47,602 bases of DNA from an uncultured Eubacteriales bacterium (GCA_900548285.1 URKE01000011.1:1-47602); one strand, 5' to 3'; counted from the stretch's first letter, positions 33,539 to 41,942 are shown. Numbers and translations are program-made. Notes: generated by a model not told the origin, from the sequence alone.

Positions 33539-35005
33539 TCAATAAACGAAATAAATCACTTTGTATTTTCCGTCGTTCACCATTCTGGTCACGGCGCGTT
33601 TGAGTTTTCCGCGCGTTTCCTCGGGCATCGCGCCTGTTTTTCTGTTGATTTCATCCAGCATGAGTTCGCCGAGCGGTCTGCCGAAAACCTTCGCTTCCGA
33701 AATTTTCCCGTCGCGCGTTTCTTCGGAAATGAAATCGATGAAGTCCTCGCACTGTTTTTTCGTGCCGGAAATCGGGTTGACCGAGGCTTTAACCCCCACT
33801 TTCACGACGTGCAGGCTCTCGGTTTCGGCGGTCACTCTCACGCCGTAACGATTGCCTTGTCTGACGAGCGTCGGCTCGCCGATCTCCACGTCCTTTCCGG
33901 ACGGCAGAACGATTCCGTAACCCTTCGCGTCGGCGTCCTCCAGCCCCGAACGGATGCGGTCGTATTCCCACTTTGCCTTTGAAAGATCTCTCACGAAACT
34001 CATCAACTTATATTCGCCGTCTATCGTTTCGCCGCACGTTTCGCTTATAACTTCGTAGAACAAATTTTTGTCGGCGTTCACGGTTATCGTAACTTTTCCT
34101 TCGCCCGCGTCCGATCTCACGCCTGCGGGGATCAGTTTATCCACGCCGGCGAGCGCGTCCTCGAGCATATAGGCGTCCTTCATTTTTATCATATTCGCCG
34201 CGGCTTCCTTAACGGCGGTGATAATCTCGCTCACAACCTTGTTTTCGCTCGGCAGGGCGCAGAGCCAGTCGGGCAGTTCCACGTCCGCCGACCTTATCGG
34301 AAATTCGGACAACGCCTTTTCCATAACGGCGGTGAAACCCTCTTCGCCGCAGTTTAAAACGTCGAGCGGAACGACCGAAACGCCGTATTTTTCTTCCAGA
34401 GTCTTTTTCAGTTCCGCAGTCGCCTTGCTCGTCGGCGCTTTGCAGTTAAGGCAGATAACGAAGGGTTTGCCTATGTTTTTGAGTTTTGCAACGGTCATTT
34501 CTTCCGCTTTTTCGTAGTTTTCGCGCGGGATTTCCGTTATGCTTCCGTCGGTGGTGACGACCACGCCTATCGTGGAATGTTCCGAAATGACTTTATCCGT
34601 GCCGAGTTCCGCCGCTTTTTCAAACGGGAGCGGCTCGCTTTGCCAGGGCGTCTGAACCATTCTCGGTTCGCCGTTTTCTTCGTGACCGATCGCGCCGTCC
34701 ACCATAAACCCCACGCAGTCGATAAGCCTTGTTTTTGCGGTGGTTTTGCCGAAAGTTACTTTTACGGCTTCGCCGGGAATGAATTTCGGTTCGGTTGTGG
34801 TTATTGTTTTGCCCGCGCCGGACTGCGGAAGTTCGTCGGTGGCGATCTTCTTTTTGTTCTTGCCCGTAATATTCGGCGTTATCAGAAGTTCGGCGAAGCG
34901 TTTCACGAACGTGGATTTGCCCGCTCTCACCGGTCCCACCACGCCAACGTAAATATCTCCGCCCGTTCTCTTGCTTATATCGCTGTAAATATCGTATTTC
35001 TCCAT
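33539..35005 (-). CDS. spoIVA: Stage IV sporulation protein A
   Basis: A 488-residue spore-coat morphogenetic ATPase that polymerises on the forespore surface. The sequence opens MEKYDIYSDISKRTGGDIYV. Walker A is GPVRAGKST near residue 24, then DELPQSGAGKTITTTEPKFIP. The TRAFAC-type GTPase-like core is followed by the C-terminal region NRYGVRVTAETESLHVVKVGV. The ATG at 35005 follows AAGGAGTTTTT and matches the family start; an in-frame codon six residues upstream is rejected. A possible sigma-E promoter lies upstream. The gene marks an endospore-forming lineage, though it alone does not prove spore formation. Confidence 0.95.
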   Translation of the reverse strand: MEKYDIYSDISKRTGGDIYVGVVGPVRAGKSTFVKRFAELLITPNITGKNKKKIATDELPQSGAGKTITTTEPKFIPGEAVKVTFGKTTAKTRLIDCVGFMVDGAIGHEENGEPRMVQTPWQSEPLPFEKAAELGTDKVISEHSTIGVVVTTDGSITEIPRENYEKAEEMTVAKLKNIGKPFVICLNCKAPTSKATAELKKTLEEKYGVSVVPLDVLNCGEEGFTAVMEKALSEFPIRSADVELPDWLCALPSENKVVSEIITAVKEAAANMIKMKDAYMLEDALAGVDKLIPAGVRSDAGEGKVTITVNADKNLFYEVISETCGETIDGEYKLMSFVRDLSKAKWEYDRIRSGLEDADAKGYGIVLPSGKDVEIGEPTLVRQGNRYGVRVTAETESLHVVKVGVKASVNPISGTKKQCEDFIDFISEETRDGKISEAKVFGRPLGELMLDEINRKTGAMPEETRGKLKRAVTRMVNDGKYKVIYFVY

Positions 35006-35038
35006 AAAAACTCCTTGCGGCATTTCGCTTACGATATT

Positions 35039-35067
35039 ATTCTATTATCGAAGGCTGCCCGATATGC
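35039..35067 (-). promoter_or_regulatory. Candidate sigma-E promoter of spoIVA
   Basis: On the minus strand GCATATC (35067-35061), a 14-bp spacer and AATAGAAT (35046-35039) resemble the sigma-E consensus KMATAWW-N14-15-CATACAMT, matching 6 of 7 and 6 of 8. An 8-bp inverted repeat GCCCGATA / TATCGGGC (35057-35093) overlaps the -35. Confidence 0.5.
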
Positions 35068-35095
35068 TTTCGCGGCGTGAAAACTTATCGGGCGG

Positions 35096-35376
35096 TATGC
35101 CAGACAAGAATAAAACGAACCGTGGTCTGACGGCGAGTTTTTGACTAATACATCGTTACGCTCGCGGCTTATACGTCAAGTATTAACCCGTTCGCGTGCC
35201 TTGTCTTAGCCTAAAAACTCGCCGCCAGACTCGCAAGCGACCAAAACGCCGATATTTCCGATGATTTTTGGCAAAGGCGAACGCAGATGTACTTGCCGTA
35301 CTTCAAGCGAGAATTTGACAAAAAGCGCGGAAATTGCGGCGTTTTGGCAAGGTTCGTTTTATTCTTGGCTGGCATA
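35096..35376. mobile_element. 281-bp nested inverted-repeat element (MITE-like or structured RNA)
   Basis: The ends are 26-bp inverted repeats (35096-35121 and 35351-35376) matching at 25 positions and containing AAGAATAAAACGAACC. Inside are two more inverted repeats. One pairs 35125-35148 with 35206-35230 (core CGGCGAGTTTTT). The other pairs 35241-35275 with 35314-35347 (cores CCAAAACGCCG and ATTTCCG). No ORF is convincing. End copies recur at 11429 and 26115. It fills the gap between spoIVA and hsp20. A non-autonomous transposon is one reading, a folded RNA another. Confidence 0.7.
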
Positions 35377-35380
35377 AAAA

Positions 35381-35406
35381 CCGCTTCCGGAAAATTCCGG
35401 AAGCGG
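35381..35406 (-). terminator. Terminator of hsp20
   Basis: CCGCTTCCGGAA and TTCCGGAAGCGG form a 12-bp stem with a 2-nt spacer, followed on the minus strand by TTTTTATGCC. Its T-run touches the right end of the 281-bp element. Confidence 0.88.
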
Positions 35407-35420
35407 CGCGAGCCGAAAAA

Positions 35421-35846
35421 TTATTGAATTTCGACGTTGTGGGTAAGTTCTTTCTTGGGTTCTTCCTTGGGGATTTCGATGGAAAGAATACCGTTTTCAT
35501 ACTTAGCCTTGACGGATTCGTTGGAAACGTCGCCCACGTAATAACTTCTCGAAAGGGAAGAAGAACGTTCTCTTCTGATGTAGTTATGCTTTTTGTCCTC
35601 GTCGGTTTCGGTTTTTTCGGCAGTTATCGTAAGGTAGCCGTCCTTAAGCGAAACGTTCACGTCCTTTTTGTCGAACCCGGGGATTTCCACGTCCATTACG
35701 TAACCGTTTTCCGTTTCTTTTATATCCGTTTTCATCGTGTTGAACTTTTCCTCGTAAAACATAGGTTTAAAGAAACTGTTGAATGCGTCGTCAAAAAAGT
35801 CCAGATTGTTGTTTTCGTTATTCCTTCTTACTAAATAATTTCTCAT
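35421..35846 (-). CDS. Small heat-shock protein, Hsp20/alpha-crystallin family
   Basis: A 141-residue ATP-independent holdase chaperone. The alpha-crystallin domain spans about residues 38-130: TDIKETENGYVMDVEIPGF opens it, and VKAKYENGILSIEIPK holds the conserved GxLxxxxPK-type ending. A short hydrophobic N-terminal arm (FFDDAFNSFFKPMF) and an IEI-like tail are typical for oligomer contacts. AAAGGAGATTATATT precedes ATG. Upstream is a consensus promoter with a CIRCE-like operator over the transcription start, so HrcA control is likely. Confidence 0.95.
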   Translation of the reverse strand: MRNYLVRRNNENNNLDFFDDAFNSFFKPMFYEEKFNTMKTDIKETENGYVMDVEIPGFDKKDVNVSLKDGYLTITAEKTETDEDKKHNYIRRERSSSLSRSYYVGDVSNESVKAKYENGILSIEIPKEEPKKELTHNVEIQ

Positions 35847-35893
35847 AATATAATCTCCTTTGATATGTAATCGATTTTATTTGTTTTCGGGTT

Positions 35894-35943
35894 TTAGCAC
35901 TCTTTGTTTTTATCTGTTAGCACTCTAACCTTTCAACTGCTAA
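35894..35943 (-). promoter_or_regulatory. CIRCE-like HrcA operator plus extra half-site
   Basis: TTAGCACTC, nine bases, then AACTGCTAA (35917-35943) matches the CIRCE consensus TTAGCACTC-N9-GAGTGCTAA with two mismatches. A further exact half-site TTAGCACTC lies at 35894-35902, 23 bp away in direct orientation. The operator touches the -10 of the hsp20 promoter. Confidence 0.85.
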
Positions 35944-35944
35944 C

Positions 35945-35973
35945 AGTATAACACCGTTTCTTCCGTTTGTCAA
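35945..35973 (-). promoter_or_regulatory. Promoter of hsp20
   Basis: On the minus strand TTGACA (35973-35968), 17 bp, and TATACT (35950-35945). The CIRCE-like site begins 2 bp downstream. Confidence 0.9.
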
Positions 35974-36060
35974 TACCTTTTCTGTTAAGATTTGGTGAAA
36001 ATTTTGGCAGTGGTATTATATAGCGTTTTCAACAAAGTTTCTTTGCCGGCGGAAAAACGG

Positions 36061-36090
36061 TTGACATAAACGGGTTAAAAACATTATTAT
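36061..36090 (+). promoter_or_regulatory. Promoter of the HAD phosphatase gene, probably leaderless
   Basis: TTGACA, an 18-bp spacer and TATTAT, with six nucleotides between the -10 and the ATG. No ribosome site fits in between. Confidence 0.75.
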
Positions 36091-36096
36091 ATAGCC

Positions 36097-36879
36097 ATGA
36101 AAGAATCAAACGATAAAAAAGCGTTGTTTTTTGATTTCGACGGAACTTTGTGGTTCGGAAAATATGGCGACAAAACGCTGGAAACGCTTAAAAAACTTCA
36201 CGAAAAAGGCTATATTCTCGTTTACGCTTCCGGCAGAAGTCGCGGGAACACCGATTTTGAGTTGATAAAGGATTTGCCGTTCGACGCGCTCACTTTCGGC
36301 GGATGCGAAGCGGAAATCGACGGGAAGATAATTTATCGCCGCGATTTTTCGAGAGAACAAGTAGATTATTTGCTTAATATGCCCGAAAAATACCTGCGGC
36401 GAACGGTTTTCGAGGGTGTGAAAGGCTTTTATAAGTATCGCGGAACGCTCCCGCGCTATCTCGGCGAAGAAAAAGACGATATGGAATTTCTCCGCGACGT
36501 GGAAAATTACCCGCTGTCGAAGTTTTCCACGATAAAATTCGATAAAGAGGACGGCGGGTTTTATCCGATAGACTCCGAAGTTATCGAATATCTTAAAAAA
36601 GACTTTTTCGTTGTCGATCTCGACCATTATATCGAGTGCATGAACAAAGGTCACGGCAAGGACGTGATGATAAAAAAAGTCTGCGAATATCTCGGAATAA
36701 AACGCGAAAACACCTATTGCTTCGGCGACAGCGAGAACGACCTCGCGATGTTTAAGGCTGTGGAGTGCGGCGTGGCGATGGCTCACGCGCCCGACTGCGT
36801 TAAAAAACTCGCGAAATACGTCGCTTCTTCCGATCTCGACGGCGTTTACGAGGCGGTTTACGCGCTCGGTTTGTTATAA
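36097..36879 (+). CDS. HAD-superfamily hydrolase, Cof/IIB type
   Basis: A 260-residue phosphatase of the haloacid dehalogenase superfamily. Motif I is FFDFDGTLW (nucleophile D13, acid D15). Motif II is YASGRSR. Motif III/IV is YCFGDSENDLAMF, with the metal-binding aspartates. The cap between motifs II and III is of the alpha/beta C2 type. Substrates of this group are usually sugar phosphates or flavin phosphates; none can be singled out. There is no ribosome site before the ATG and the promoter -10 ends six nucleotides upstream. Confidence 0.9.
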   Translation: MKESNDKKALFFDFDGTLWFGKYGDKTLETLKKLHEKGYILVYASGRSRGNTDFELIKDLPFDALTFGGCEAEIDGKIIYRRDFSREQVDYLLNMPEKYLRRTVFEGVKGFYKYRGTLPRYLGEEKDDMEFLRDVENYPLSKFSTIKFDKEDGGFYPIDSEVIEYLKKDFFVVDLDHYIECMNKGHGKDVMIKKVCEYLGIKRENTYCFGDSENDLAMFKAVECGVAMAHAPDCVKKLAKYVASSDLDGVYEAVYALGLL

Positions 36880-36924
36880 TGACGGCAATCGTACCCCGCC
36901 GAAAAGTAAATAACGCGAAAAAGG

Positions 36925-36953
36925 TTGCAACTTCGGGCGAATTGTATTATAAT
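36925..36953 (+). promoter_or_regulatory. Promoter of the lgt operon
   Basis: TTGCAA, a 17-bp spacer and TATAAT. The 5' leader is about 90 nt and starts with AT-rich near-repeats (ATACGTATAATAAT then ATACGCATAATAAT). Confidence 0.8.
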
Positions 36954-37052
36954 GATATACGTATAATAATATACGCATAATAATATTATTATCGTTATTA
37001 TCTTGTCCGCTCGCCGCGGTTAAAAACTTCGCGGTTCGGAAAGGAAAACAAA

Positions 37053-38138
37053 ATGTTACAGAATTTGCTTAATACGGACGGATTTATCTTCAACGGTAAA
37101 TTCCATACGAATCATATACAGATAGGCAGTTTCTCGGTGTATTATTACGCTATCTGCATCGTTACGGGGATGATTCTCTGTTGCCTTATCGCCGCGCCCA
37201 TGTTCAAACGCAAGGGCGAAAATCCCGATCTTATTCTGGATTTAATGATAGCGATAGTTCCGAGTTGTATCGTCGGGGCAAGGCTCTGGTACGTTATTTT
37301 CGATATAAAAACGTTCATCAACGCCGAAAACCCTTTCCTTGCGATTATCGATATCCGCAACGGCGGACTTGCGATTTACGGCGGGCTTGCCGCCGGCGCG
37401 CTCGCGATATTCGTAGTGTGCAGAATCAAGAAGATTTCCGTTTTAAAGGTTTTCGATCTCGCCGCGGTCGTCGTTCCGCTCGGGCAGATGGCGGGCAGAT
37501 GGGGCAACTTTTTCAATCAGGAAGTTTACGGGCAGAAAATAACCGATCCCGCCTGGCAGTTTTTTCCGTTCGGCGTGCAGATAGGCACTCCGACGAATTA
37601 CGAATGGCATTATGCGCTGTTCTTTTATGAAGGAACGCTCAATTTCCTGCTTTTCCTTGTTCTTTATATAACGTTCTGGAAGGCGCGGACGAAAACTTAC
37701 GGTTACGCCACAGGCGGTTATTTCATAGGTTACGGCATAATCCGCGGAGTTTTGGAGCCGCTCAGATCTTCGGAATATAACCTGCCCCTTTTCGGCAAGG
37801 AAACGTCGGTTCCCGCGATGACGCTTTTTTCGATTATTCTCGTCCTCGGCGGAATTATTCTTATCGTGGACACACTCCGCCGCGACGGAAAGATAAAAGT
37901 GCGGTTCGTCGACAATATAAAAGCGAAGTTTGCGGAAAGAAAAGCCGCAAAAGCGGAAACGCGCAACGAAAATCTTGCGACCGGAACGGAAAGATCGCTC
38001 GATGACGAAAACCCGACCGACGAAAAAACCGACGAAAAAACCGGCGAAAAAACCGGCGATTCAGACGAAACGAACAGAGCGAACGATAAAAACAACCCAA
38101 AAGACAAAAAAGACCTTCCCGATGACAGTCGGGAGTAA
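37053..38138 (+). CDS. lgt: Prolipoprotein diacylglyceryl transferase with long charged tail
   Basis: A 361-residue membrane enzyme transferring diacylglycerol from phosphatidylglycerol to the lipobox cysteine. Visible are about seven membrane segments, GARLWYVIF, RNGGLAIYGGL (family H/R-GGL region), and the Lgt signature GQMAGRWGNFFNQEVYG near residues 145-161. After the last membrane segment (about 270) comes a cytoplasmic tail of about 85 residues. This tail is rich in Lys, Glu, Asp and Asn and includes a 12-bp repeat encoding DEKT/GEKT units. Such a tail is not needed for catalysis in known Lgt. GGAAAGGAAAACAAA precedes ATG. lspA follows two genes later. Confidence 0.95.
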   Translation: MLQNLLNTDGFIFNGKFHTNHIQIGSFSVYYYAICIVTGMILCCLIAAPMFKRKGENPDLILDLMIAIVPSCIVGARLWYVIFDIKTFINAENPFLAIIDIRNGGLAIYGGLAAGALAIFVVCRIKKISVLKVFDLAAVVVPLGQMAGRWGNFFNQEVYGQKITDPAWQFFPFGVQIGTPTNYEWHYALFFYEGTLNFLLFLVLYITFWKARTKTYGYATGGYFIGYGIIRGVLEPLRSSEYNLPLFGKETSVPAMTLFSIILVLGGIILIVDTLRRDGKIKVRFVDNIKAKFAERKAAKAETRNENLATGTERSLDDENPTDEKTDEKTGEKTGDSDETNRANDKNNPKDKKDLPDDSRE

Positions 38139-38175
38139 AATAAACGAATAAAACTCTTATCAAAGGAGAAAATCA

Positions 38176-38688
38176 ATGAGTAACAAAAATAAAAAGACAA
38201 ATTTGCTCGTATTGAGCGTGGTGGCGGTCGTCGCCATGGTAATTCTTTCGGTGGTGGGATTCGTTCTTGCCATGACAGGCGTTTTCGCCGTGAATGAATT
38301 TCTGCTCGGATTTATGATTCTCACGGCAGGGCTCGGAATAGTGTTCTTCGTTTACGGACTCGTCGTCAAAGGCGGCTACGAAACGGCTACGGGATATATT
38401 CTTTTCTGCATCGGACTCACTCTTTTATTCGTCGCGATCAAACTTGAGTGGTACGGAATCCTGATTATAGACGCCGCGCTTCTGCTCATCGGTCTTGCCA
38501 TTCTCATTCTGCTCAAATCGAAGAGCATGATTGTGGAACGCACGGACGAAAAACCCGGCTATAAGTCGTTTTACGAGCAGAAAGCCGAAAAAGACGCGGA
38601 AGAAAAAGCAAAGGAAGACGCCGCGCCCGAAATAACTTTCAAGCATCCTTCGGAAGAAATTTTAGACAAGAAAGACAAAAAAGACTGA
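38176..38688 (+). CDS. Small membrane protein of unknown function
   Basis: A 170-residue protein with four hydrophobic segments near residues 10-35, 42-65, 70-86 and 91-110. A Lys/Glu/Asp-rich C-terminal region of about 55 residues follows, likely cytoplasmic. I recognise no family. AAAGGAGAAAATCA precedes ATG. It lies 37 bp after lgt and is probably co-transcribed. Its tail composition resembles the lgt tail. Confidence 0.75.
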   Translation: MSNKNKKTNLLVLSVVAVVAMVILSVVGFVLAMTGVFAVNEFLLGFMILTAGLGIVFFVYGLVVKGGYETATGYILFCIGLTLLFVAIKLEWYGILIIDAALLLIGLAILILLKSKSMIVERTDEKPGYKSFYEQKAEKDAEEKAKEDAAPEITFKHPSEEILDKKDKKD

Positions 38689-38709
38689 TTAAAATTTTGC
38701 GTTGATCGT

Positions 38710-38740
38710 GCGCCCGCGCGGAAACTTTCCGCGCGGGCGC
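38710..38740. terminator. GC-rich hairpin before pncB
   Basis: A 15-bp perfect inverted repeat, GCGCCCGCGCGGAAA and its complement, with almost no loop. No T-tract follows, so it may be an attenuating or processing structure instead of a full terminator. Confidence 0.5.
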
Positions 38741-38766
38741 AGGTAATGCTGATTATTCGGAGAACT

Positions 38767-40212
38767 ATGGAAAAAAGAAATTTAACTCTTCTCACGGACC
38801 TTTACGAACTCACGATGATGAACGGGTATTACCTCAAGGGTAAAACGGACGAAATCGCCGTGTTTGACGTGTTCTTCCGCAGAAAAGAACTCATCACCTA
38901 TTCCATCGCCGCAGGGCTGGAGCAAGCCGTGGATTATATCCTCGGTCTTTCTTTCGGCGAAGAGGAAATCGCTTATCTTCGCGGGCTTAACCTGTTCGAC
39001 GAGGGTTTTCTCGGATACCTTAAAAACCTGAGATTCACGGGCGACGTGTATTCCGTTCCCGAGGGAACGATGGTGTTCCCCGGCGAACCCATTCTCACCG
39101 TAAAAGCGCCCGTCATCGAGGCGCAACTCGTTGAAACGGCGATTCTGAACATAATAAACCATCAGACGCTCATCGCAACGAAGTCCGCAAAGGTTTGCAA
39201 CGCCGCCAAAGGCGACAACGTTATGGAATTCGGCTTAAGAAGAGCGCAAGGACCGGACGCGGGCATTTACGGCGCGCGCGCCGCGATAATCGGCGGGTGT
39301 AATTCCACGTCGAACGTCCTTGCGGGCAAAATGTTCTCCGTTCCCGTTTCCGGCACTCACGCGCACAGTTGGGTTATGAATTTTCCGAGCGAACTTGAAG
39401 CGTTCAGGGCTTACGCGGAGATTTATCCGGACGCGACGCTTCTGCTCGTGGACACTTACGACACGTTAAAAAGCGGAATCCCGAACGCGATAAAGGTTTT
39501 CGACGAACTCAAAGCGAAGGGCAAAAAGCCGCTCGGAATAAGAATAGACTCGGGCGATCTCGCCTATCTTACGAAAAGAGCGAGAAAAATGCTCGACGAA
39601 GCCGGTTATCCGGACGCGATAATCTGCGCCTCGGGCGATCTGGACGAAAAACTCGTGCAGAGCCTTAAACTTCAGGGCGCGAAGATAAACAGTTGGGGCA
39701 TCGGAACCAAACTCATCACGAGCGAAGACATGCCGTCGCTCGGCGGGGTTTATAAACTCGCCGCCGTGGAAGAAAACGGAAAAATCGTTCCGAAAATCAA
39801 GGTTTCGGACAACACCGAGAAGATTACCAACCCCGGTTTCAAAACGTTTTACAGAATTTACGACAAAACCACGGGCAAAGCGGAGGCCGACCTCATCGCG
39901 CTTCGCGGCGAGAAAATTAATTTTTCCGAGCCGCTCACGCTCTATCACCCGATCGAACGCTGGAAAAAGATTACTTTTGAAAATTACACCGCGCGCGAAC
40001 TGCCCGTGCAGATAATCAGGAACGGCAAACTCGTTTACGATATGCCGGATCTGAAAGATATCAGAAAATACGCGGCGGAAGAAATGGATTCGTTCTGGGA
40101 CGAATATAAACGTCTTGACCAGCCGCACGTTTACAAGGTCGATTTGTCGGACGAACTTTACGCGCTCAAATCGGATATGCTCGACAGGGTAAGGCGCGGC
40201 GAAAGCGTCTGA
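38767..40212 (+). CDS. pncB: Nicotinate phosphoribosyltransferase
   Basis: A 481-residue enzyme of NAD salvage that joins nicotinate and PRPP with ATP hydrolysis. LLTDLYELTMMNGYY opens the protein, GTHAHSWVMNF holds the phosphorylated histidine region, and IRIDSGDL with CASGDLDE is part of the phosphate-binding core. Length is normal. ATG follows CGGAGAACT; an in-frame codon seven residues upstream lacks a site. No promoter is obvious, so transcription may come from lgt through the 38710 hairpin. Confidence 0.94.
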   Translation: MEKRNLTLLTDLYELTMMNGYYLKGKTDEIAVFDVFFRRKELITYSIAAGLEQAVDYILGLSFGEEEIAYLRGLNLFDEGFLGYLKNLRFTGDVYSVPEGTMVFPGEPILTVKAPVIEAQLVETAILNIINHQTLIATKSAKVCNAAKGDNVMEFGLRRAQGPDAGIYGARAAIIGGCNSTSNVLAGKMFSVPVSGTHAHSWVMNFPSELEAFRAYAEIYPDATLLLVDTYDTLKSGIPNAIKVFDELKAKGKKPLGIRIDSGDLAYLTKRARKMLDEAGYPDAIICASGDLDEKLVQSLKLQGAKINSWGIGTKLITSEDMPSLGGVYKLAAVEENGKIVPKIKVSDNTEKITNPGFKTFYRIYDKTTGKAEADLIALRGEKINFSEPLTLYHPIERWKKITFENYTARELPVQIIRNGKLVYDMPDLKDIRKYAAEEMDSFWDEYKRLDQPHVYKVDLSDELYALKSDMLDRVRRGESV

Positions 40213-40223
40213 CGAATTTTACG

Positions 40224-40267
40224 CTCTGCAAAAAAGGAGATTTTTCTCTGCAAAAAGGAGATTTTTT
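40224..40267 (+). repeat. Tandem duplication of the lspA ribosome-binding site
   Basis: Two 22-bp copies (40224-40245 and 40246-40267) of CTCTGCAAAAAAGGAGATTT and a few further T residues. Both carry an intact GGAG, but only the second is at working distance from the lspA ATG at 40268. Confidence 0.93.
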
Positions 40268-40975
40268 ATGTGGTACGCGGTCATAGCGATACTCGTTCTT
40301 ATTCTCGATCAGGTCACTAAGGTCGCGGTCGCCGCGGCTTCGGGCGTAACGCCGGGGACTTTGGGTAACGAAAAAGTTCTCGTGAAAAAGTTGATCGACG
40401 GATTTCTGGAAATAGAATACTGCGAAAACAACAACGGAATGATGGGCATTTTCAGTTTTCTGAATAACGGAAGGCTCGTATTTATCATCGCCACGGTGAT
40501 TATCCTCGCGGGGATAACCGTTTATCTGTTTCTCTCGAAAAATCGCGGGAAATGGCTTAACACCGCCATCGCGCTCATAATTTCGGGCGCTATCGGCAAT
40601 TTTATCGACCGTCTTTTCACCGACGGCGGTTACGTCAGGGATATGATTCACGTCATAATCGATTTCGGTAACGGCGAGATTTTCCCCTATATTTTCAACG
40701 TTGCCGACATATCTCTCGTCGTGGGCGCGATTATGCTTATAATCGAAATACTGTTCATAAACAAGGACGCGGTTTTTATGACGAAAAAACGCCGCGAAAA
40801 AATTGAACGCAGGCAAGCCGAAGCCGCCGAAAAAATCGCCGAAGCGAAAAAGGTCGTTTCCGAAAATCTCGACGCGGAATACGTCGACGCGGAGAGCGAC
40901 TTTGAAACTACGGGCGTAGGGAACGCGAACGTAAACCCGAAAACGGACGGAACGGGTACGGGAAATGGAGACTAA
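40268..40975 (+). CDS. lspA: Lipoprotein signal peptidase (signal peptidase II) with C-terminal extension
   Basis: A 235-residue aspartyl membrane protease that cleaves lipoprotein signal peptides after Lgt. ILDQVTKVAV (residues 11-20) is the first conserved box. EYCENNNGMMGIF is the substrate-loop box and GNFIDRLFTDGGYVRDMIHV carries the first catalytic Asp. FNVADISLVVG carries the second. Typical LspA has 150-170 residues. About 65 residues after the last helix form a charged coiled-coil-like cytoplasmic tail ending in a Gly/Thr/Asn stretch. Its stop overlaps the next gene by 11 nt. Confidence 0.95.
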   Translation: MWYAVIAILVLILDQVTKVAVAAASGVTPGTLGNEKVLVKKLIDGFLEIEYCENNNGMMGIFSFLNNGRLVFIIATVIILAGITVYLFLSKNRGKWLNTAIALIISGAIGNFIDRLFTDGGYVRDMIHVIIDFGNGEIFPYIFNVADISLVVGAIMLIIEILFINKDAVFMTKKRREKIERRQAEAAEKIAEAKKVVSENLDAEYVDAESDFETTGVGNANVNPKTDGTGTGNGD

Positions 40976-41873
40976 AACCATAATCGCCGAAAAATCGGAG
41001 CGGCTCGACGTTTATCTTTCGGAAAAACTCGACAAAACGCGTTCGGCGGTTAAAAAACTTATCGAAGATAAAAACGTCACGGTGAACGGAAAGGTTGAAA
41101 AGGCGGGCAAAACGCTTAAAGAGGGCGACGAAATAACCGTCGTTCTGCCCGATCCGGTAAAACTCGACCTCGAAGCGGAGAACATTCCGCTCGACATAAT
41201 TTATCAGGACGAAGATATCGCGATAATAAACAAACCGCAGGGCATGACCGTCCATGCGGGCAACGGCGTTCACGGGTCCACGCTCGTAAACGCCCTTTTG
41301 TATCACCTCGATTCGCTCAGCGGAATTAACGGCGTGATCCGCCCGGGAATCGTCCACCGTATCGACAAGGACACCTCGGGTTTGCTCGTCGTGGCTAAAA
41401 ACGACGCGGCGCACGTTTCGCTTTCGGAGCAGATCAAAAACAAAACCTGCCGCAGAATTTATCTCGCGCTCGTCGAGGGCGTCGTTAAGGAAAACGACGG
41501 CGTTATCGATACTTTCATCGGCAGAAGCGACAAAAACCGCACGATGATGGCGGTTAAGTCGGACGGCAGGCGCGCCGTAACGCATTATAAGGTTATCAGA
41601 CGGTATAAAGACTACACGCTTATGGAGTTTTCGCTCGAAACGGGCAGAACGCATCAGATAAGGGTGCATACAAAATATCTCGGACATCCGGTGGTCGGCG
41701 ATCCCGTTTACGGCTATAAAACGCAGAAATTCAGGTTGAACGGACAACTTCTGCATGCGTTCAGGCTCGAACTCACTCACCCGAAAAGCGGCGAAAGAAT
41801 GGTGTTCGAAGCCCCCCTTCCCGATTATTTCCGGGCGGTTCTGGCAAAACTCGATTCTTCGCAGAAACAATAA
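40965..41873 (+). CDS. RluD/RluA-family 23S rRNA pseudouridine synthase
   Basis: A 302-residue pseudouridine synthase. An N-terminal S4 RNA-binding domain (ERLDVYLSEKLDKTRSAVKKLI, residues about 12-75) precedes the catalytic domain. The catalytic Asp is D134 in HRIDKDTSGLLVVAK. LETGRTHQIRVHTKYLGHPVVGDPVYG is the conserved C-terminal box. In Bacillota the gene after lspA is commonly this ylyB/rluD-like synthase, which fits. The exact uridine target is not inferred. Confidence 0.94.
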   Translation: METKTIIAEKSERLDVYLSEKLDKTRSAVKKLIEDKNVTVNGKVEKAGKTLKEGDEITVVLPDPVKLDLEAENIPLDIIYQDEDIAIINKPQGMTVHAGNGVHGSTLVNALLYHLDSLSGINGVIRPGIVHRIDKDTSGLLVVAKNDAAHVSLSEQIKNKTCRRIYLALVEGVVKENDGVIDTFIGRSDKNRTMMAVKSDGRRAVTHYKVIRRYKDYTLMEFSLETGRTHQIRVHTKYLGHPVVGDPVYGYKTQKFRLNGQLLHAFRLELTHPKSGERMVFEAPLPDYFRAVLAKLDSSQKQ

Positions 41874-41887
41874 ATTTTTCAAAAAAC

Positions 41888-41924
41888 AAGCCCTTGCAAT
41901 TCATTTTTTGAATTGCGAGGGCTT
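41888..41924 (+). terminator. Terminator of the lgt-rluD operon
   Basis: A 15-bp stem, AAGCCCTTGCAATTC and GAATTGCGAGGGCTT, with one G-T wobble and a T-rich loop, followed by TT. Confidence 0.88.
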
Positions 41925-41942
41925 TTCGTTCGCTACGTATGA

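Noticed and set aside
35096..35376. Retron or phage-defence RNA
   Set aside because: No reverse transcriptase, toxin or defence gene lies next to it; the neighbours are spoIVA and hsp20. Terminal inverted repeats and solo copies fit a dispersed element better.
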